Assembly (NCBI GenBank): GCA_964424555.1
Contig: CAYRIX010000015.1
Span: 1 to 45,513, forward strand
DNA: 45,513 nucleotides
Direction of reading: 5' to 3'
DNA from: UMGS172 sp964424555
GTDB lineage: Bacteria > Bacillota > Clostridia > Oscillospirales > Acutalibacteraceae
Shown: positions 7,557 to 16,334 of the stretch, piece after piece
How positions within the stretch are numbered: the first letter of the stretch is position 1
Layout of the letters: every line of letters begins with the position of its first letter
The notes under the pieces: generated by a model
What the model was told of the DNA's origin: nothing
The model's database searches: none
What the model saw: only the letters and a program-made list of their open reading frames with translations
Program-made: the position numbers and the translations under genes

Positions 7557-9956
7557 ATGCCGCAAAACGATACAATTTTTAATATGCCGACAATGGCTAT
7601 GCGAGGAATTGTTGTGTATCCTAAAACCGTGGTGCACTTTGATGTCGTCCGCAAAAAGTCTATTGAGGCACTTAATATAGCAATGGCAGGCAACCGCCGT
7701 ATTTTCTTGGTTACTCAGCGTGATATTGCCGTTGAAGAGCCTACCGAAAATGACCTTTACACGGTTGGCTGTGTTGCTAAAATACGTCAGATCGCCCGTG
7801 TTAACGGCGATGCCGTACGTGTGTTGGTAGAGGGCTGTTATCGTGCAAAAATGTTGGGACTTACCGCAACTCAGCCAGCCTTATATGCTGACATTGTTAG
7901 AATGATAGACGAGCCTTTAAAATGCCGTGAGGTATATAAAGAGGCTCTGCTCAGAAGCGCCAAGACGGCGTTTGATGAATATGCCCGTGTTGCACCTAAG
8001 GTCTCACCTGATGTTATAATGTCGGTCGTTGCGGCTGAGGATATGGGCTATTTGGCTGACTTTATCACCCACAATATGCCTGTCGATTACGATGACAAGC
8101 AGTATATTTTGGAGCAGTTTGATACTAAAAAGCGTCTAAAACTGGTTATCTCCTTGCTTAAGCGTGAAAAGGAGATAATGGGTATTGATGCTAAGATCAA
8201 CGAAAAGGTCAGAGCAAATATCGACGAAAACCAACGTGAATACTACCTGCGTGAGCAGATAAAGGTGATAAATGAGGAGCTTTACGGCAACTCGGGTACC
8301 GAGGATGAATGTGATAGGTATTACGCTAAGATCGATGCTCTAAAGGCATCCGATGATGTCAAAAAACGTCTTCGTGAAGAGGTCGAACGCTATCAGAAAA
8401 TGCCGTCGGGCTCGCATGAGGCTACCGTTGTGCTCAATTATCTTGATACCTGTCTTTCCTTGCCTTGGGGCGTTTATACCGATGCGAGGATAGATCTTGC
8501 AAAGTCAAGAAAAATACTTGATAAGGCTCATTACGGACTAGAAAAGGTTAAGGAGCGTATATTAGAGCTTTTGGCGGTACATACGCTTGTTCCCGATGTA
8601 AAGGGTCAGATAATCTGTCTTGTCGGTCCTCCCGGTGTCGGCAAGACGTCTATAGTCAAGTCGGTTGCTGAATGCATGGGCAGAAAATATTCCCGTGTTG
8701 CTTTGGGCGGTGTCGGTGACGAGTCCGAGATAAGAGGACATCGTAAGACCTACATAGGTGCAATGCCCGGTCGCATTATCAATGCAGTGAAAACGGCAGG
8801 CAGTGCCAATGCGGTCATTCTGCTTGACGAGATAGACAAGCTGGGCTCGTCATATAAGGGTGACCCTGCTTCGGCCATGCTTGAAATATTGGACAGCGAG
8901 CAGAACTCTACCTTTTTTGACCATTATGTCGATATGCCGTTTGACCTTAGCCGTGTGCTGTTTATTACCACCGCCAATGATGCGGGCAGTATTCCTGCAC
9001 CGTTGCTTGATAGAATGGAGCTTATAGAGCTTGGAAGCTATACCCGAGAGGAAAAGTTCCAGATAGCCAAGCGTCATCTTGTTAAAAAGCAGATGTCAGC
9101 CGTTGGACTGACCCCTAAAGAGCTGAAATTCACCGATGAGGCAATATATAAGCTGATCGATTCCTACACCCGTGAAGCAGGTGTCCGACGTCTTGACCGC
9201 AATTTAGGCTCAGTATGCCGAAAGTCTGCCGCAAGGATAGTTTCGGGCGAGAAATCGGTCAGAATAACTCCGACAGTACTGCATGAAATGTTGGGAACCG
9301 AAAAGTATAAGCCCGATGTTTTGCAGAAAAAGGACGAGGTGGGACTTGTCAACGGTCTTGCATGGACAAGTGTCGGCGGTGAGCTGCTCCAGATGGAGGT
9401 TGTTTGTGTACCCGGCACCGGTAAGCTTGAATTGACAGGCTCATTGGGTGATGTTATGAAAGAGTCGGCACACGCTGCTGTGACCTGTGTCAGAAGCCGT
9501 GCCGAGGTATTGGGCATTGATAAGGATTTTTATAAAAATCTCGATATCCATATTCACGCTCCCGAGGCTGCAGTTCCTAAGGACGGCCCTTCGGCAGGTG
9601 TAACTATGGTTACAGCCATTGTATCGGCTCTGACGGGGACTCCCGTAAGACGTGACATTGCCATGACGGGCGAGGTCACCTTAAGAGGCAGGGTAATGCC
9701 CATTGGCGGACTTAAAGAAAAGTCCATGGCCGCATACCGCAACGGCATCAAAAAGGTGTTTATTCCGCTCGAAAATCTGCCTAATCTCGATGATGTTGAC
9801 CAAATAGTTAAAGAGAATATCGAGTTTAAGGCCGTTGAGACCATTGATGACCTTTTGCCTGAGGCATTGGTTTCTATGCCGACCGTCAATGCTGAAGAAA
9901 AGGCATTTTACAGCATTACAAAGGCAGTAAATACTACTAATTCTGCTTTACATTAA
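7557..9956 (+). CDS. lon: ATP-dependent protease La (Lon)
   Basis: A 799-residue LonA-type AAA+ protease that unfolds and degrades damaged and regulatory proteins in the cytoplasm. The N-terminal LON substrate-binding domain (residues about 8-200) opens with MPTMAMRGIVVYPKTVVHFD. The AAA+ module has Walker A GPPGVGKTS near residue 357 and Walker B ILLDEIDKLG. The C-terminal protease domain carries the catalytic serine in PKDGPSAGVTM (near residue 679) and the lysine in GGLKEKSMAA (near 721), so the Ser-Lys dyad is intact. The length is normal for the family. AAAGGATGA precedes the ATG. engB follows 19 bases downstream, a common lon-engB arrangement in Firmicutes. Confidence 0.97.
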   Translation: MPQNDTIFNMPTMAMRGIVVYPKTVVHFDVVRKKSIEALNIAMAGNRRIFLVTQRDIAVEEPTENDLYTVGCVAKIRQIARVNGDAVRVLVEGCYRAKMLGLTATQPALYADIVRMIDEPLKCREVYKEALLRSAKTAFDEYARVAPKVSPDVIMSVVAAEDMGYLADFITHNMPVDYDDKQYILEQFDTKKRLKLVISLLKREKEIMGIDAKINEKVRANIDENQREYYLREQIKVINEELYGNSGTEDECDRYYAKIDALKASDDVKKRLREEVERYQKMPSGSHEATVVLNYLDTCLSLPWGVYTDARIDLAKSRKILDKAHYGLEKVKERILELLAVHTLVPDVKGQIICLVGPPGVGKTSIVKSVAECMGRKYSRVALGGVGDESEIRGHRKTYIGAMPGRIINAVKTAGSANAVILLDEIDKLGSSYKGDPASAMLEILDSEQNSTFFDHYVDMPFDLSRVLFITTANDAGSIPAPLLDRMELIELGSYTREEKFQIAKRHLVKKQMSAVGLTPKELKFTDEAIYKLIDSYTREAGVRRLDRNLGSVCRKSAARIVSGEKSVRITPTVLHEMLGTEKYKPDVLQKKDEVGLVNGLAWTSVGGELLQMEVVCVPGTGKLELTGSLGDVMKESAHAAVTCVRSRAEVLGIDKDFYKNLDIHIHAPEAAVPKDGPSAGVTMVTAIVSALTGTPVRRDIAMTGEVTLRGRVMPIGGLKEKSMAAYRNGIKKVFIPLENLPNLDDVDQIVKENIEFKAVETIDDLLPEALVSMPTVNAEEKAFYSITKAVNTTNSALH

Positions 9957-9975
9957 GCGGTGCAGGAGAATTGAT

Positions 9976-10572
9976 ATGAACTACAATAAGGCCGAGTTTG
10001 AGACCTCGGCAGGCACCTCAAAGGGCTTGTTGCCGTCTGACAGACCCGAGGTCTGTTTTTCGGGTCACTCCAATGTAGGTAAATCTTCCTTAATAAACAA
10101 GGTGTTTAACCGTAAATCATTTGCGAGAACCAGTAATAAACCAGGGAAAACGGCTACCGTAAACTTTTTTAGGTGCGAAAACATCCGACTTGCCGATCTG
10201 CCCGGTTACGGCTTTGCAAAGGTATCCTTTAATGAGCGTCAGCGATGGGCAGAGCTGATGGAGGGCTATTTTTCTCAAGGACGCAATATACAGCTCGTGT
10301 TCCAGCTTATCGATGCACGTCATAAGCCTACCAAGGATGATATTGATATGCTGCACTTCCTTTGCGACAATCAATTCCCGTTTGTGGTGGTGCTGACCAA
10401 GATCGACAAGCTGAAACGCACCGAGCGTGAGAAAAATCTTGTAATGCTTCAAGAGGAAATGAGTTTTATAGGGGATATACCAATGATACCGTTTTCGGCT
10501 GAAAACGGTGAGGGCTGTGATGTGATTCGCAGTCTTTTGGATAGGATAAACGAAGAGGGGAATTTACAGTGA
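9976..10572 (+). CDS. engB: Ribosome-assembly GTPase EngB/YsxC
   Basis: A 198-residue small GTPase needed for late assembly of the large ribosomal subunit. G1 is FSGHSNVGKSSL, the switch region is NKPGKTATVNFF, G3 is LADLPGYGFAK, G4 is VLTKIDKLK and G5 is IPFSAENGEG. Length and motif order are typical. It follows lon closely with GGAG before its ATG. Its TGA overlaps the GTG start of lysA (GTGA), so the downstream gene is translationally coupled. Confidence 0.96.
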   Translation: MNYNKAEFETSAGTSKGLLPSDRPEVCFSGHSNVGKSSLINKVFNRKSFARTSNKPGKTATVNFFRCENIRLADLPGYGFAKVSFNERQRWAELMEGYFSQGRNIQLVFQLIDARHKPTKDDIDMLHFLCDNQFPFVVVLTKIDKLKRTEREKNLVMLQEEMSFIGDIPMIPFSAENGEGCDVIRSLLDRINEEGNLQ

Positions 10573-11864
10573 TAAGCGAAAGCGTTGGTGTAAACGGCCA
10601 AGGATACCTGACCTTCGGCGGCGCCGATTGTGTTGAATTGGCCGAGCGTTTCGGTACACCGCTTTATGTATTTGATGAAAATCTGATAAGAAAGACCTGC
10701 CGTGAGTTTAAGGCTTCTATCGATAATTTCTACGGCGGAAACGGACTTGTCTTGTATGCAAGCAAGGCTTTCTCCTGCAAGGAAATGTACCGTATTATAC
10801 AGTCCGAAGGCTTGGGCTGTGATGTTGTGTCTGCAGGTGAGCTTTATACTGCTCTCTCAGCAGGCTTTAAGCCTCAAAACATCTTCTTCCACGGTAACAA
10901 CAAAACCTCTCAAGAGATAGAGTATGCGCTAAAAAACGGTGTCGGCAGAATAGTTGCCGACAATATGACCGAGCTTGAGAATATTGAAAGAATAGCTGCA
11001 AGCCTTTCGGTCAACGCCGAGATCATCCTGAGAATAAAACCCGGCATCGATGCTCATACCCATGCTTACATCAGCACGGGCCAGATCGATTCCAAGTTTG
11101 GCTTCGCCTTGGAAAACGGTGAGGCAATGGTTGCCGTCAAAAGGGCTTTGGAGTATGAAAATATCAGGCTGTGCGGTCTCCATTGCCATATTGCATCTCA
11201 GGTTTGTGAGACCAAGCCGTTCCAAGAGGCGGCAGAGATAATGCTACGATTTATGGCCGATGTCCGTGAAAAAACGGGGGTTACCTTGTCCGAGTTAGAC
11301 CTTGGCGGCGGTTTCGGCGTAAAGTATATTGAGTCCGACTCTCAGATACCTTTTTCCGAGTATATGGAAAAGACCGCTGTTACCGTAAAGGCCAAGGCAG
11401 AGGAATTGAATTTCCCTGTGCCGAAGATATTTATTGAACCGGGCCGTTCAATAGTTGCACCCGCAGGTCTGACGCTTTATACCGTGGGCAACGTCAAAAC
11501 CATAAAGGATGTCAGAACCTATGTTTCTATCGACGGCGGCATGGGCGACAACCCACGATACGCACTTTATCAGGCTGACTACACTGTTGAGATCGCTAAC
11601 AAGGCATCCGAGCCCAAGGATTTTGTTGCTACCGTTGCAGGTAAGTGCTGTGAGAGCGGTGATCTTATTCAGGAAAATGCCAAGATGCAGAAGCCTGAGG
11701 CAGGGGACATAATGGCAGTGCTGACAACAGGTGCTTACTGCTACTCCATGGCAAGCAACTATAACCGTATACCAAGAGCCGAAGTGGTTATGGTCAGGGA
11801 CGGTGAGCCGAGAGTTATAGTTAAGCGTGAGACATATGAGGACATTGTCCGCAATGATATTTAA
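10569..11864 (+). CDS. lysA: Diaminopimelate decarboxylase
   Basis: A 431-residue pyridoxal-phosphate enzyme of fold type III that decarboxylates meso-diaminopimelate to lysine. YASKAFSCKEM carries the PLP-binding lysine. FFHGNNKT, HCHIASQVCE, DLGGGFGVKY and IEPGRSIVAPAG are further family signatures, and CESGDLI sits in the C-terminal active-site region. The start is a GTG overlapping the engB stop. A DUF6062 gene follows within 20 bases, probably in the same transcript. Confidence 0.96.
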   Translation: MISESVGVNGQGYLTFGGADCVELAERFGTPLYVFDENLIRKTCREFKASIDNFYGGNGLVLYASKAFSCKEMYRIIQSEGLGCDVVSAGELYTALSAGFKPQNIFFHGNNKTSQEIEYALKNGVGRIVADNMTELENIERIAASLSVNAEIILRIKPGIDAHTHAYISTGQIDSKFGFALENGEAMVAVKRALEYENIRLCGLHCHIASQVCETKPFQEAAEIMLRFMADVREKTGVTLSELDLGGGFGVKYIESDSQIPFSEYMEKTAVTVKAKAEELNFPVPKIFIEPGRSIVAPAGLTLYTVGNVKTIKDVRTYVSIDGGMGDNPRYALYQADYTVEIANKASEPKDFVATVAGKCCESGDLIQENAKMQKPEAGDIMAVLTTGAYCYSMASNYNRIPRAEVVMVRDGEPRVIVKRETYEDIVRNDI

Positions 11865-11879
11865 CGGATGGTGACAGTA

Positions 11880-12551
11880 ATGCGTGATGATATTACAAGT
11901 ATCCCTATAAGCGAGGTCTTTGAGCCTAAGGATGGCTGTCCCGTGTGCCGACTCCGTGATATTTTAGAGGAACGCTCGGTCACATATATAACGGGTGCGG
12001 CTATGATGGAGCCTGATGTCCGTATTGAAACCAATAAAAAAGGCTTTTGCCATCATCATTATACGCAGATGCTGAAAAACAGCAAGCAGTTGACCATTGC
12101 ATTGATTATGCACAGTCATCTGGCGCAGATAGCCAAGGACGGTGTAACCCGTTCTCCTGCAGGACGCTTCGGTAAAAAGGAACCTATTAAACAGACCTGC
12201 TTTGTTTGCGAAAAGCTTGACCGCAATATGGAGCACATTATAAATAATATATGTGTTCTTTGGGAAAAGGAAAAGGAGTTTAGAAACCTCTATTCCGAAC
12301 AACCCTTTATATGTCTTGAGCATTGTAAAATGCTGACGGCGGCCTCGGGCAGTATTTCGGGCAAAAACCGTAAGGAATTCCAAAAAATTACCGAAAGGCT
12401 GACCTTGGAGCATCTTGTTGAGCTGGCAAACGATCTTCAGCATTTTTGCAATATGTTTGATTATCGCAGTAACGGTGAAGAGGATTGGGGCAATTCTAAG
12501 GATTCGGTCGAGCGTACCGTTCAGTTTTTGACAACAAGAGAAATCGATTAA
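11880..12551 (+). CDS. DUF6062 family protein, cysteine-rich
   Basis: A 223-residue protein of unknown function that I recognise as the DUF6062 type seen in Clostridia. Four cysteine/histidine clusters stand out: GCPVCRLRD near the N-terminus, FCHHHY, TCFVCEKL, and ICLEHCKML. Their spacing suggests a duplicated metal-binding unit (CxxC followed by C-H-H or C-x-x-H). No signal peptide or membrane segment is seen, so a cytoplasmic metal or redox role is plausible but unproven. I prefer ATG 11880 with GGTGA five bases upstream over ATG 11868, which has no ribosome site. It closes the lon-engB-lysA run and is followed by a terminator. Confidence 0.75.
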   Translation: MRDDITSIPISEVFEPKDGCPVCRLRDILEERSVTYITGAAMMEPDVRIETNKKGFCHHHYTQMLKNSKQLTIALIMHSHLAQIAKDGVTRSPAGRFGKKEPIKQTCFVCEKLDRNMEHIINNICVLWEKEKEFRNLYSEQPFICLEHCKMLTAASGSISGKNRKEFQKITERLTLEHLVELANDLQHFCNMFDYRSNGEEDWGNSKDSVERTVQFLTTREID

Positions 12552-12554
12552 AAG

Positions 12555-12584
12555 AAAATGACAGAGCGCTTGCTCTGTCATTTT
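12555..12584. terminator. Bidirectional terminator
   Basis: AAAATGACAGAGC pairs with GCTCTGTCATTTT around the loop GCTT. A-rich and T-rich flanks allow it to terminate both the DUF6062 gene and the converging glycosylase gene. Confidence 0.85.
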
Positions 12585-13423
12585 TACATGCTTTGTTTTC
12601 TAATGTAATTAAAAAGGTATTGCTGAGCAATTCCTGCATACGGTGCCGCACATTCGGGGAACCTGCCGTTAAAATATTGCTCTAAAGCTCGTTTTATCCA
12701 AACATCCTTGGGTAATGCGTCGATACGCTGAAAGCCAAACAGCAGTGTGCAGTCGGCAACCTTAACTCCGACACCTGTTATCTTCATGAGCTCAGCACGA
12801 GCTGTATCGGTATCGGCGGTTGATATAAGGTCAAGGTCGATGCCGCCGTTAAGGTATTTTCTTGCGCCGTCGATTATATATCTCGCTCTGAAGCCCGAAC
12901 GGATGGGAGCAAGGTCTTCAGGCTCAAGTGCGGCAATTTTTTCAGCGGCAGGGAAGGTGAAACTGCCTTGTTCCAAGGGTTCGCCGAAGTTTTCACACAG
13001 ACGTTCAACTATGCCCTTTATACGGGGAATGTTGTTGTTCTGTGAAATTATAAACGAACACAAAGCCTCCCATTTATCCTGCTTTAGTATTCTGATACCG
13101 CTGTTGCTTTCAGCAGCGTTTTTTAAAACCTCGTTCTCTGAAATGATACCGATTATCTTACCGTAGTCACGGTCGATATCAAGATAATTACGCCAAATTT
13201 TTTCATATTCCTCAAGTGAGCAATCGTAAAGTATTATGGTTTTGTCATTTTTGCCCACACGAAGCTGTCGGCCCATGGCGATTCCAACCCAAGAGCTATC
13301 ATCAAACCTCTGCCAGCGAAAGGCCTGACCGCAATCAAAGGTCTCCTCAAGGCCAAAATGCTCAACACCGCTGATAATAACATTTCCATCCTTTTCAATG
13401 GCTTTGGGCTGATATTTTACCAT
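12584..13423 (-). CDS. ogg: OGG1-type 8-oxoguanine DNA glycosylase/AP lyase
   Basis: A 279-residue base-excision repair enzyme that removes 8-oxoguanine from DNA. The N-terminal domain has FDCGQAFRWQRF, a hallmark of OGG1 proteins. The helix-hairpin-helix GPD region includes MKITGVGVKVADCTLLFG followed by DALPKDVWIKRAL, with the family's catalytic aspartate and, earlier, the lysine-containing helix ISQNNNIPRIKGIVERL. An AGGGAG site lies nine bases before the ATG. It converges on the lon-DUF6062 run. Confidence 0.92.
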   Translation of the reverse strand: MVKYQPKAIEKDGNVIISGVEHFGLEETFDCGQAFRWQRFDDSSWVGIAMGRQLRVGKNDKTIILYDCSLEEYEKIWRNYLDIDRDYGKIIGIISENEVLKNAAESNSGIRILKQDKWEALCSFIISQNNNIPRIKGIVERLCENFGEPLEQGSFTFPAAEKIAALEPEDLAPIRSGFRARYIIDGARKYLNGGIDLDLISTADTDTARAELMKITGVGVKVADCTLLFGFQRIDALPKDVWIKRALEQYFNGRFPECAAPYAGIAQQYLFNYIRKQSM

Positions 13424-13524
13424 GAGCGTTCACTCCCTTTTTGTTATTAATTATACATTAAATGTGTTAACAAATCAATCAAATGCTGTCAAGCAAATTT
13501 TTCTAATAATTACAATTTGTAGGG

Positions 13525-13549
13525 TTACATAATACCGTAAATTATGTAA
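13525..13549. promoter_or_regulatory. Perfect 9-bp inverted repeat, candidate operator
   Basis: TTACATAAT and ATTATGTAA are exact inverted copies separated by seven bases. A third half-site, ATTATGTAA, lies at 13615-13623. The repeats are in the 315-base gap between the divergent glycosylase gene and the sortase cassette, which suggests a dimeric transcription factor site. Confidence 0.55.
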
Positions 13550-13590
13550 ATATCGGTCGAAACACCTTGTCGGCGACTGAGTTTTTCGAC

Positions 13591-13611
13591 TTTTCCACAG
13601 AGTTATCCACA
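13591..13611 (+). promoter_or_regulatory. Two adjacent DnaA-box-like sites
   Basis: TTTTCCACA at 13591-13599 and the consensus DnaA box TTATCCACA at 13603-13611 lie in the same orientation, 12 bases apart. They are about 60-80 bases ahead of the promoter for the small membrane protein gene. No dnaA or dnaN gene is nearby, so a regulatory rather than an origin role is more likely. Confidence 0.5.
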
Positions 13612-13671
13612 AATATTATGTAAACCTAAAGTTACAAAACGTATTATTTTCAAAAAATGTTAAAAAATCTC

Positions 13672-13702
13672 TTGACATTGTATTAAAGACAGTTTATCTG
13701 TC
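13672..13702 (+). promoter_or_regulatory. Promoter with overlapping inverted repeat
   Basis: TTGACA at 13672-13677 is followed 16 bases later by the weak -10 TTATCT. The -10 region lies inside the inverted repeat GACAG-TTTAT-CTGTC (13688-13702), which could be an operator. Nothing else is evident in the 13424-13738 gap beyond the sites listed here. Confidence 0.5.
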
Positions 13703-13738
13703 AAACATAATCCCAAAACCTAATATTGGGAGGAAAAT

Positions 13739-14020
13739 ATGCTGAGAGGTGTAAATAAAAGAATAATCGAGATCAATGATACAGGCAGTGATATGTTTGA
13801 AAAAGCGTTGTTCTTTATCAAGGCTAATGAGGTGCCTGATGATGCAAAGCTTGAGACAGAGGCACGACGTATCATGCTGTCATATATGACCGACAGCCGT
13901 GACAGTAAGCGTATCAGCCTCCGATATAAGGATATGCGTGCGAAGAGACTTAAGATAACACTGGCGGTAGTTGCGGCAATGTGCCTGATTGGTGTTGCCA
14001 TTGCACTTGTTCTATTGTAA
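13739..14020 (+). CDS. Small tail-anchored membrane protein of unknown function
   Basis: I do not recognise this 93-residue protein. It is mostly charged for its first 70 residues, with alternating acidic and basic patches (DSRDSKRISLRYKDMRAKRL), and ends in one hydrophobic helix of about 20 residues (ITLAVVAAMCLIGVAIALVLL) that reaches the C-terminus. This looks like a tail-anchored protein with its N-terminus in the cytoplasm. GGGAGG lies six bases before the ATG, and part of that site can pair with an upstream CCCAA. It is first in the sortase region but the next gene has its own promoter. Confidence 0.7.
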   Translation: MLRGVNKRIIEINDTGSDMFEKALFFIKANEVPDDAKLETEARRIMLSYMTDSRDSKRISLRYKDMRAKRLKITLAVVAAMCLIGVAIALVLL

Positions 14021-14074
14021 AGGAATAGACAAAGCTTATAGTCGAAAATTTATTCAAAAAACTTTATAAAACTA

Positions 14075-14102
14075 TTGACAAACGCAATAAATATGTTAAA
14101 AT
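14075..14102 (+). promoter_or_regulatory. Sigma-A promoter of the sortase-substrate operon
   Basis: TTGACA at 14075-14080 and TAAAAT at 14097-14102 are separated by 16 bases. This promoter lies about 40 bases ahead of the substrate gene start. Confidence 0.75.
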
Positions 14103-14143
14103 GGGACTATAGGTTTAATTACCAAATTAGGAGGATTATAGTT

Positions 14144-14761
14144 ATGAAAAAATTATTTGCTCTTCTTATCGTTGTTGTAATGTTGGTTGCATGTGCTCTT
14201 ACAGGAAGTGCTGCAATTTCTGCCAGCGAGAAGAAAATTGTCGACGCTCTCTCTGAGGAGATTACAATGGCCAGTGGTACAGTAGTTGCTCTTCCTGATC
14301 GTTACATCAATCAGGCTGAGGATTACCTCACCAAGGCTGACCTCACTGATGCTCAGGTTACTGAGATTTTGGGCTATATCGAGGGCGCACGTAAGGTTGT
14401 TGCCGACTCCGAGGCTGCAAGCCTTAGCGAGGAAGAGGCCGCCGTTAAGAATGAGGTTGTTAAGTATGCTAAGGAAGCTGCTAAGGTTATCAACGCTGAA
14501 CTCAAGGTAACCAAGCTTGACGTTGCAGGCACTAAGGGCGAAGTAACCGCTAACTACAAGGTTTCTTTGGTTTTCAACGCTAATTCTACTGTTGAGGGCT
14601 ATACCGAGGGTACCGTTATCGAGCTCAGCCTTTCTAACGACGAGATCACTCAGACCGGTGCTGAGGGTAACATGACCGCAACCGTTATCGGTAGTGTTCT
14701 TGTTATGGCTGCTGTTGCATTTGTAGTTGTTGCATCCCGCAAGAAGGTTTCTTCTAAATAA
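14144..14761 (+). CDS. Secreted, probably sortase-anchored protein with ITQTG sorting motif
   Basis: A 205-residue protein of unknown function. Residues 1-24 form a signal peptide (MKKLFALLIVVVMLVACALT). The middle is a helical, Ala/Glu/Lys-rich region (about 30-120), followed by a strand-rich stretch (about 120-165). The C-terminus has the layout of a cell-wall sorting signal: ITQTG at 168-172, a short polar spacer, a hydrophobic helix (about 178-197), and the positive tail SRKKVSSK. The usual LPxTG proline is absent. AGGAGG lies ahead of ATG 14144. Its TAA overlaps the ATG of the sortase gene by one base, so the sortase is very likely dedicated to it. Confidence 0.8.
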   Translation: MKKLFALLIVVVMLVACALTGSAAISASEKKIVDALSEEITMASGTVVALPDRYINQAEDYLTKADLTDAQVTEILGYIEGARKVVADSEAASLSEEEAAVKNEVVKYAKEAAKVINAELKVTKLDVAGTKGEVTANYKVSLVFNANSTVEGYTEGTVIELSLSNDEITQTGAEGNMTATVIGSVLVMAAVAFVVVASRKKVSSK

Positions 14762-15459
14762 TGAAGCGCAACACCTCTAAAACAGGTAAAGTAATTAAAA
14801 GATTAACGGCTTTCATAGGATTGCCGTTAATCTTTGTTTTTATTGCCTATTTTGTAATTTATCTCGTCGCTAATCCTGTTATTGCACCAGCGGCATCTTT
14901 ATTGTCCATGCTTATCGGAGACAAGGAGCCATCATTTACCTCTTCAGAGATAGTAGAGGATGTACAGCTTGATTTTGTAAGCATGGAAGAAGAGCAGGCC
15001 AATACGATTTTTGTTGATGACATTGATCTACCCAACATTGGTGAAAAGTATGCGCACATAACCATTGAGGGTACAGGTGTAGATTGTGATGTGTATTACG
15101 GTGACTCAAAAAAGATATTGCGAAAAGGTCCCGGACAATACGAATGGAGTAAATTACCCGGCTTTGGCAGTACAACGTTGGTTGCGGCTCATGTAACGAC
15201 TCATTTTAAGGGACTGCAATATGTTGAGATCGGCGATATAATACAGTATTCAACCACCTACGGTGCGTACGAGTATGAGGTTACAGATATTAAAATAGTC
15301 AAGGCTTCTGAGGCTTCATCGGTTTATGACCTCAGAGCTGACTATGATAATCTCGTGCTGTACACCTGTTATCCGTTCCATTCGGTTGCTTTCCGCTCAC
15401 AGCGATACTTCGTTTGTGCTAAAATGATTTCTGGACCGAAGATAGATATTTATGAATAA
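14761..15459 (+). CDS. Class D/E-like sortase
   Basis: A 232-residue membrane-bound transpeptidase. One N-terminal membrane helix (about 17-40) is followed by a sortase domain from about residue 95. The predicted catalytic triad is H144 in LVAAHVTTHF, C203 in LYTCYPF and R215 in SQRYFV. The TLxTC signature is here LYTC, and the usual GHR is AHV, so this is a divergent member nearest to class D or E. The gene has no strong ribosome site and relies on TAATG coupling with the substrate gene. Together the two genes make a sortase-substrate cassette. Confidence 0.88.
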   Translation: MKRNTSKTGKVIKRLTAFIGLPLIFVFIAYFVIYLVANPVIAPAASLLSMLIGDKEPSFTSSEIVEDVQLDFVSMEEEQANTIFVDDIDLPNIGEKYAHITIEGTGVDCDVYYGDSKKILRKGPGQYEWSKLPGFGSTTLVAAHVTTHFKGLQYVEIGDIIQYSTTYGAYEYEVTDIKIVKASEASSVYDLRADYDNLVLYTCYPFHSVAFRSQRYFVCAKMISGPKIDIYE

Positions 15460-15473
15460 TGGGAGGCGGTAGT

Positions 15474-16334
15474 GTGAGCATCATTGAAAAAATAGCCGCT
15501 GTTTTCCTGTCGTTTCTCATTGCACTTTTTGGTTTTGCGGCGGCGGTGTGCGGAATTTTGAGTTCAACCTTTGCCGATCCTGAGTTTATGATCGACGTTT
15601 TGGATGAACACAATTATTATGAGCCTATCTTTTCCGAGTATTGTGAAGAGGTTGAGGATTTTGCCATCCCGTCGGGTGTGGATGAAGGTGTATTTTCGGC
15701 TGTTATCTCAAAGGAAGAATTTATAAGCGACATTCAAAACATCATAAGAAAGGCTTATGAGAAGGATTCGGGATATGCCGGTTCTGCGCTGAATTATGAT
15801 GCGGTCTATGATCGGTTTTATAATTGTCTGGTTGAGGTTGCGGTGGGTAAAGGCTTCACCGTTGATGAGGAGCTTATTCCTGCGTTGGAAAACGTATCCG
15901 AGCTTTGTGCCTCGACCTATGAAATATATGTGACCGTTCCGTTTATTGATACGCTGGGTAGCTATGCAACTGAGTTTGATAGGTACTTTTCGATCGGAGC
16001 GTTGGTAAGCGCTTCAATGTTTATCATACTTATTGCCTTAATGTGCATATCACGAAAATGGCGAAGCATCAGCCCGCATATCATATCAATATCGTTGATA
16101 TCGGCCGGTCTCATGCTTCTTGCCGCCCCGTTGGCAGTAATAGCTTCGGGTAAGATTAGACATTTGAATATAGAAATAAAATCGCTTTATTCATTTGCGG
16201 TCGGATATTCGGAGAACCTGCTATACACCTTTATATATGCAGGCTCCGTTATATTGGCTTTAGCTTTAGTTGTTATTTTATTGACAGCAATAATTAAATC
16301 AAAATACAATAAACTTTTAAAAAAGAGCACCTGA
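15474..16334 (+). CDS. Multi-spanning membrane protein of unknown function
   Basis: I do not recognise this protein of about 286 residues. It has one N-terminal membrane helix (IIEKIAAVFLSFLIALFGFA), a large soluble domain of about 150 acidic residues that should face outside, and three or four helices in the C-terminal half ending in a lysine-rich tail. I prefer the GTG at 15474, seven bases after GGAGG, over the ATG at 15459 which overlaps the sortase stop and lacks a ribosome site. Its position suggests that it works with the sortase and substrate, for example in presentation or turnover. The terminator hairpin overlaps the end of the gene. Confidence 0.7.
   Translation: MSIIEKIAAVFLSFLIALFGFAAAVCGILSSTFADPEFMIDVLDEHNYYEPIFSEYCEEVEDFAIPSGVDEGVFSAVISKEEFISDIQNIIRKAYEKDSGYAGSALNYDAVYDRFYNCLVEVAVGKGFTVDEELIPALENVSELCASTYEIYVTVPFIDTLGSYATEFDRYFSIGALVSASMFIILIALMCISRKWRSISPHIISISLISAGLMLLAAPLAVIASGKIRHLNIEIKSLYSFAVGYSENLLYTFIYAGSVILALALVVILLTAIIKSKYNKLLKKST

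Noticed and set aside
13424..13738. Chromosomal origin of replication
   Set aside because: Only two DnaA-box-like sites are seen, without dnaA/dnaN neighbours or an array of boxes; a regulatory role is simpler.
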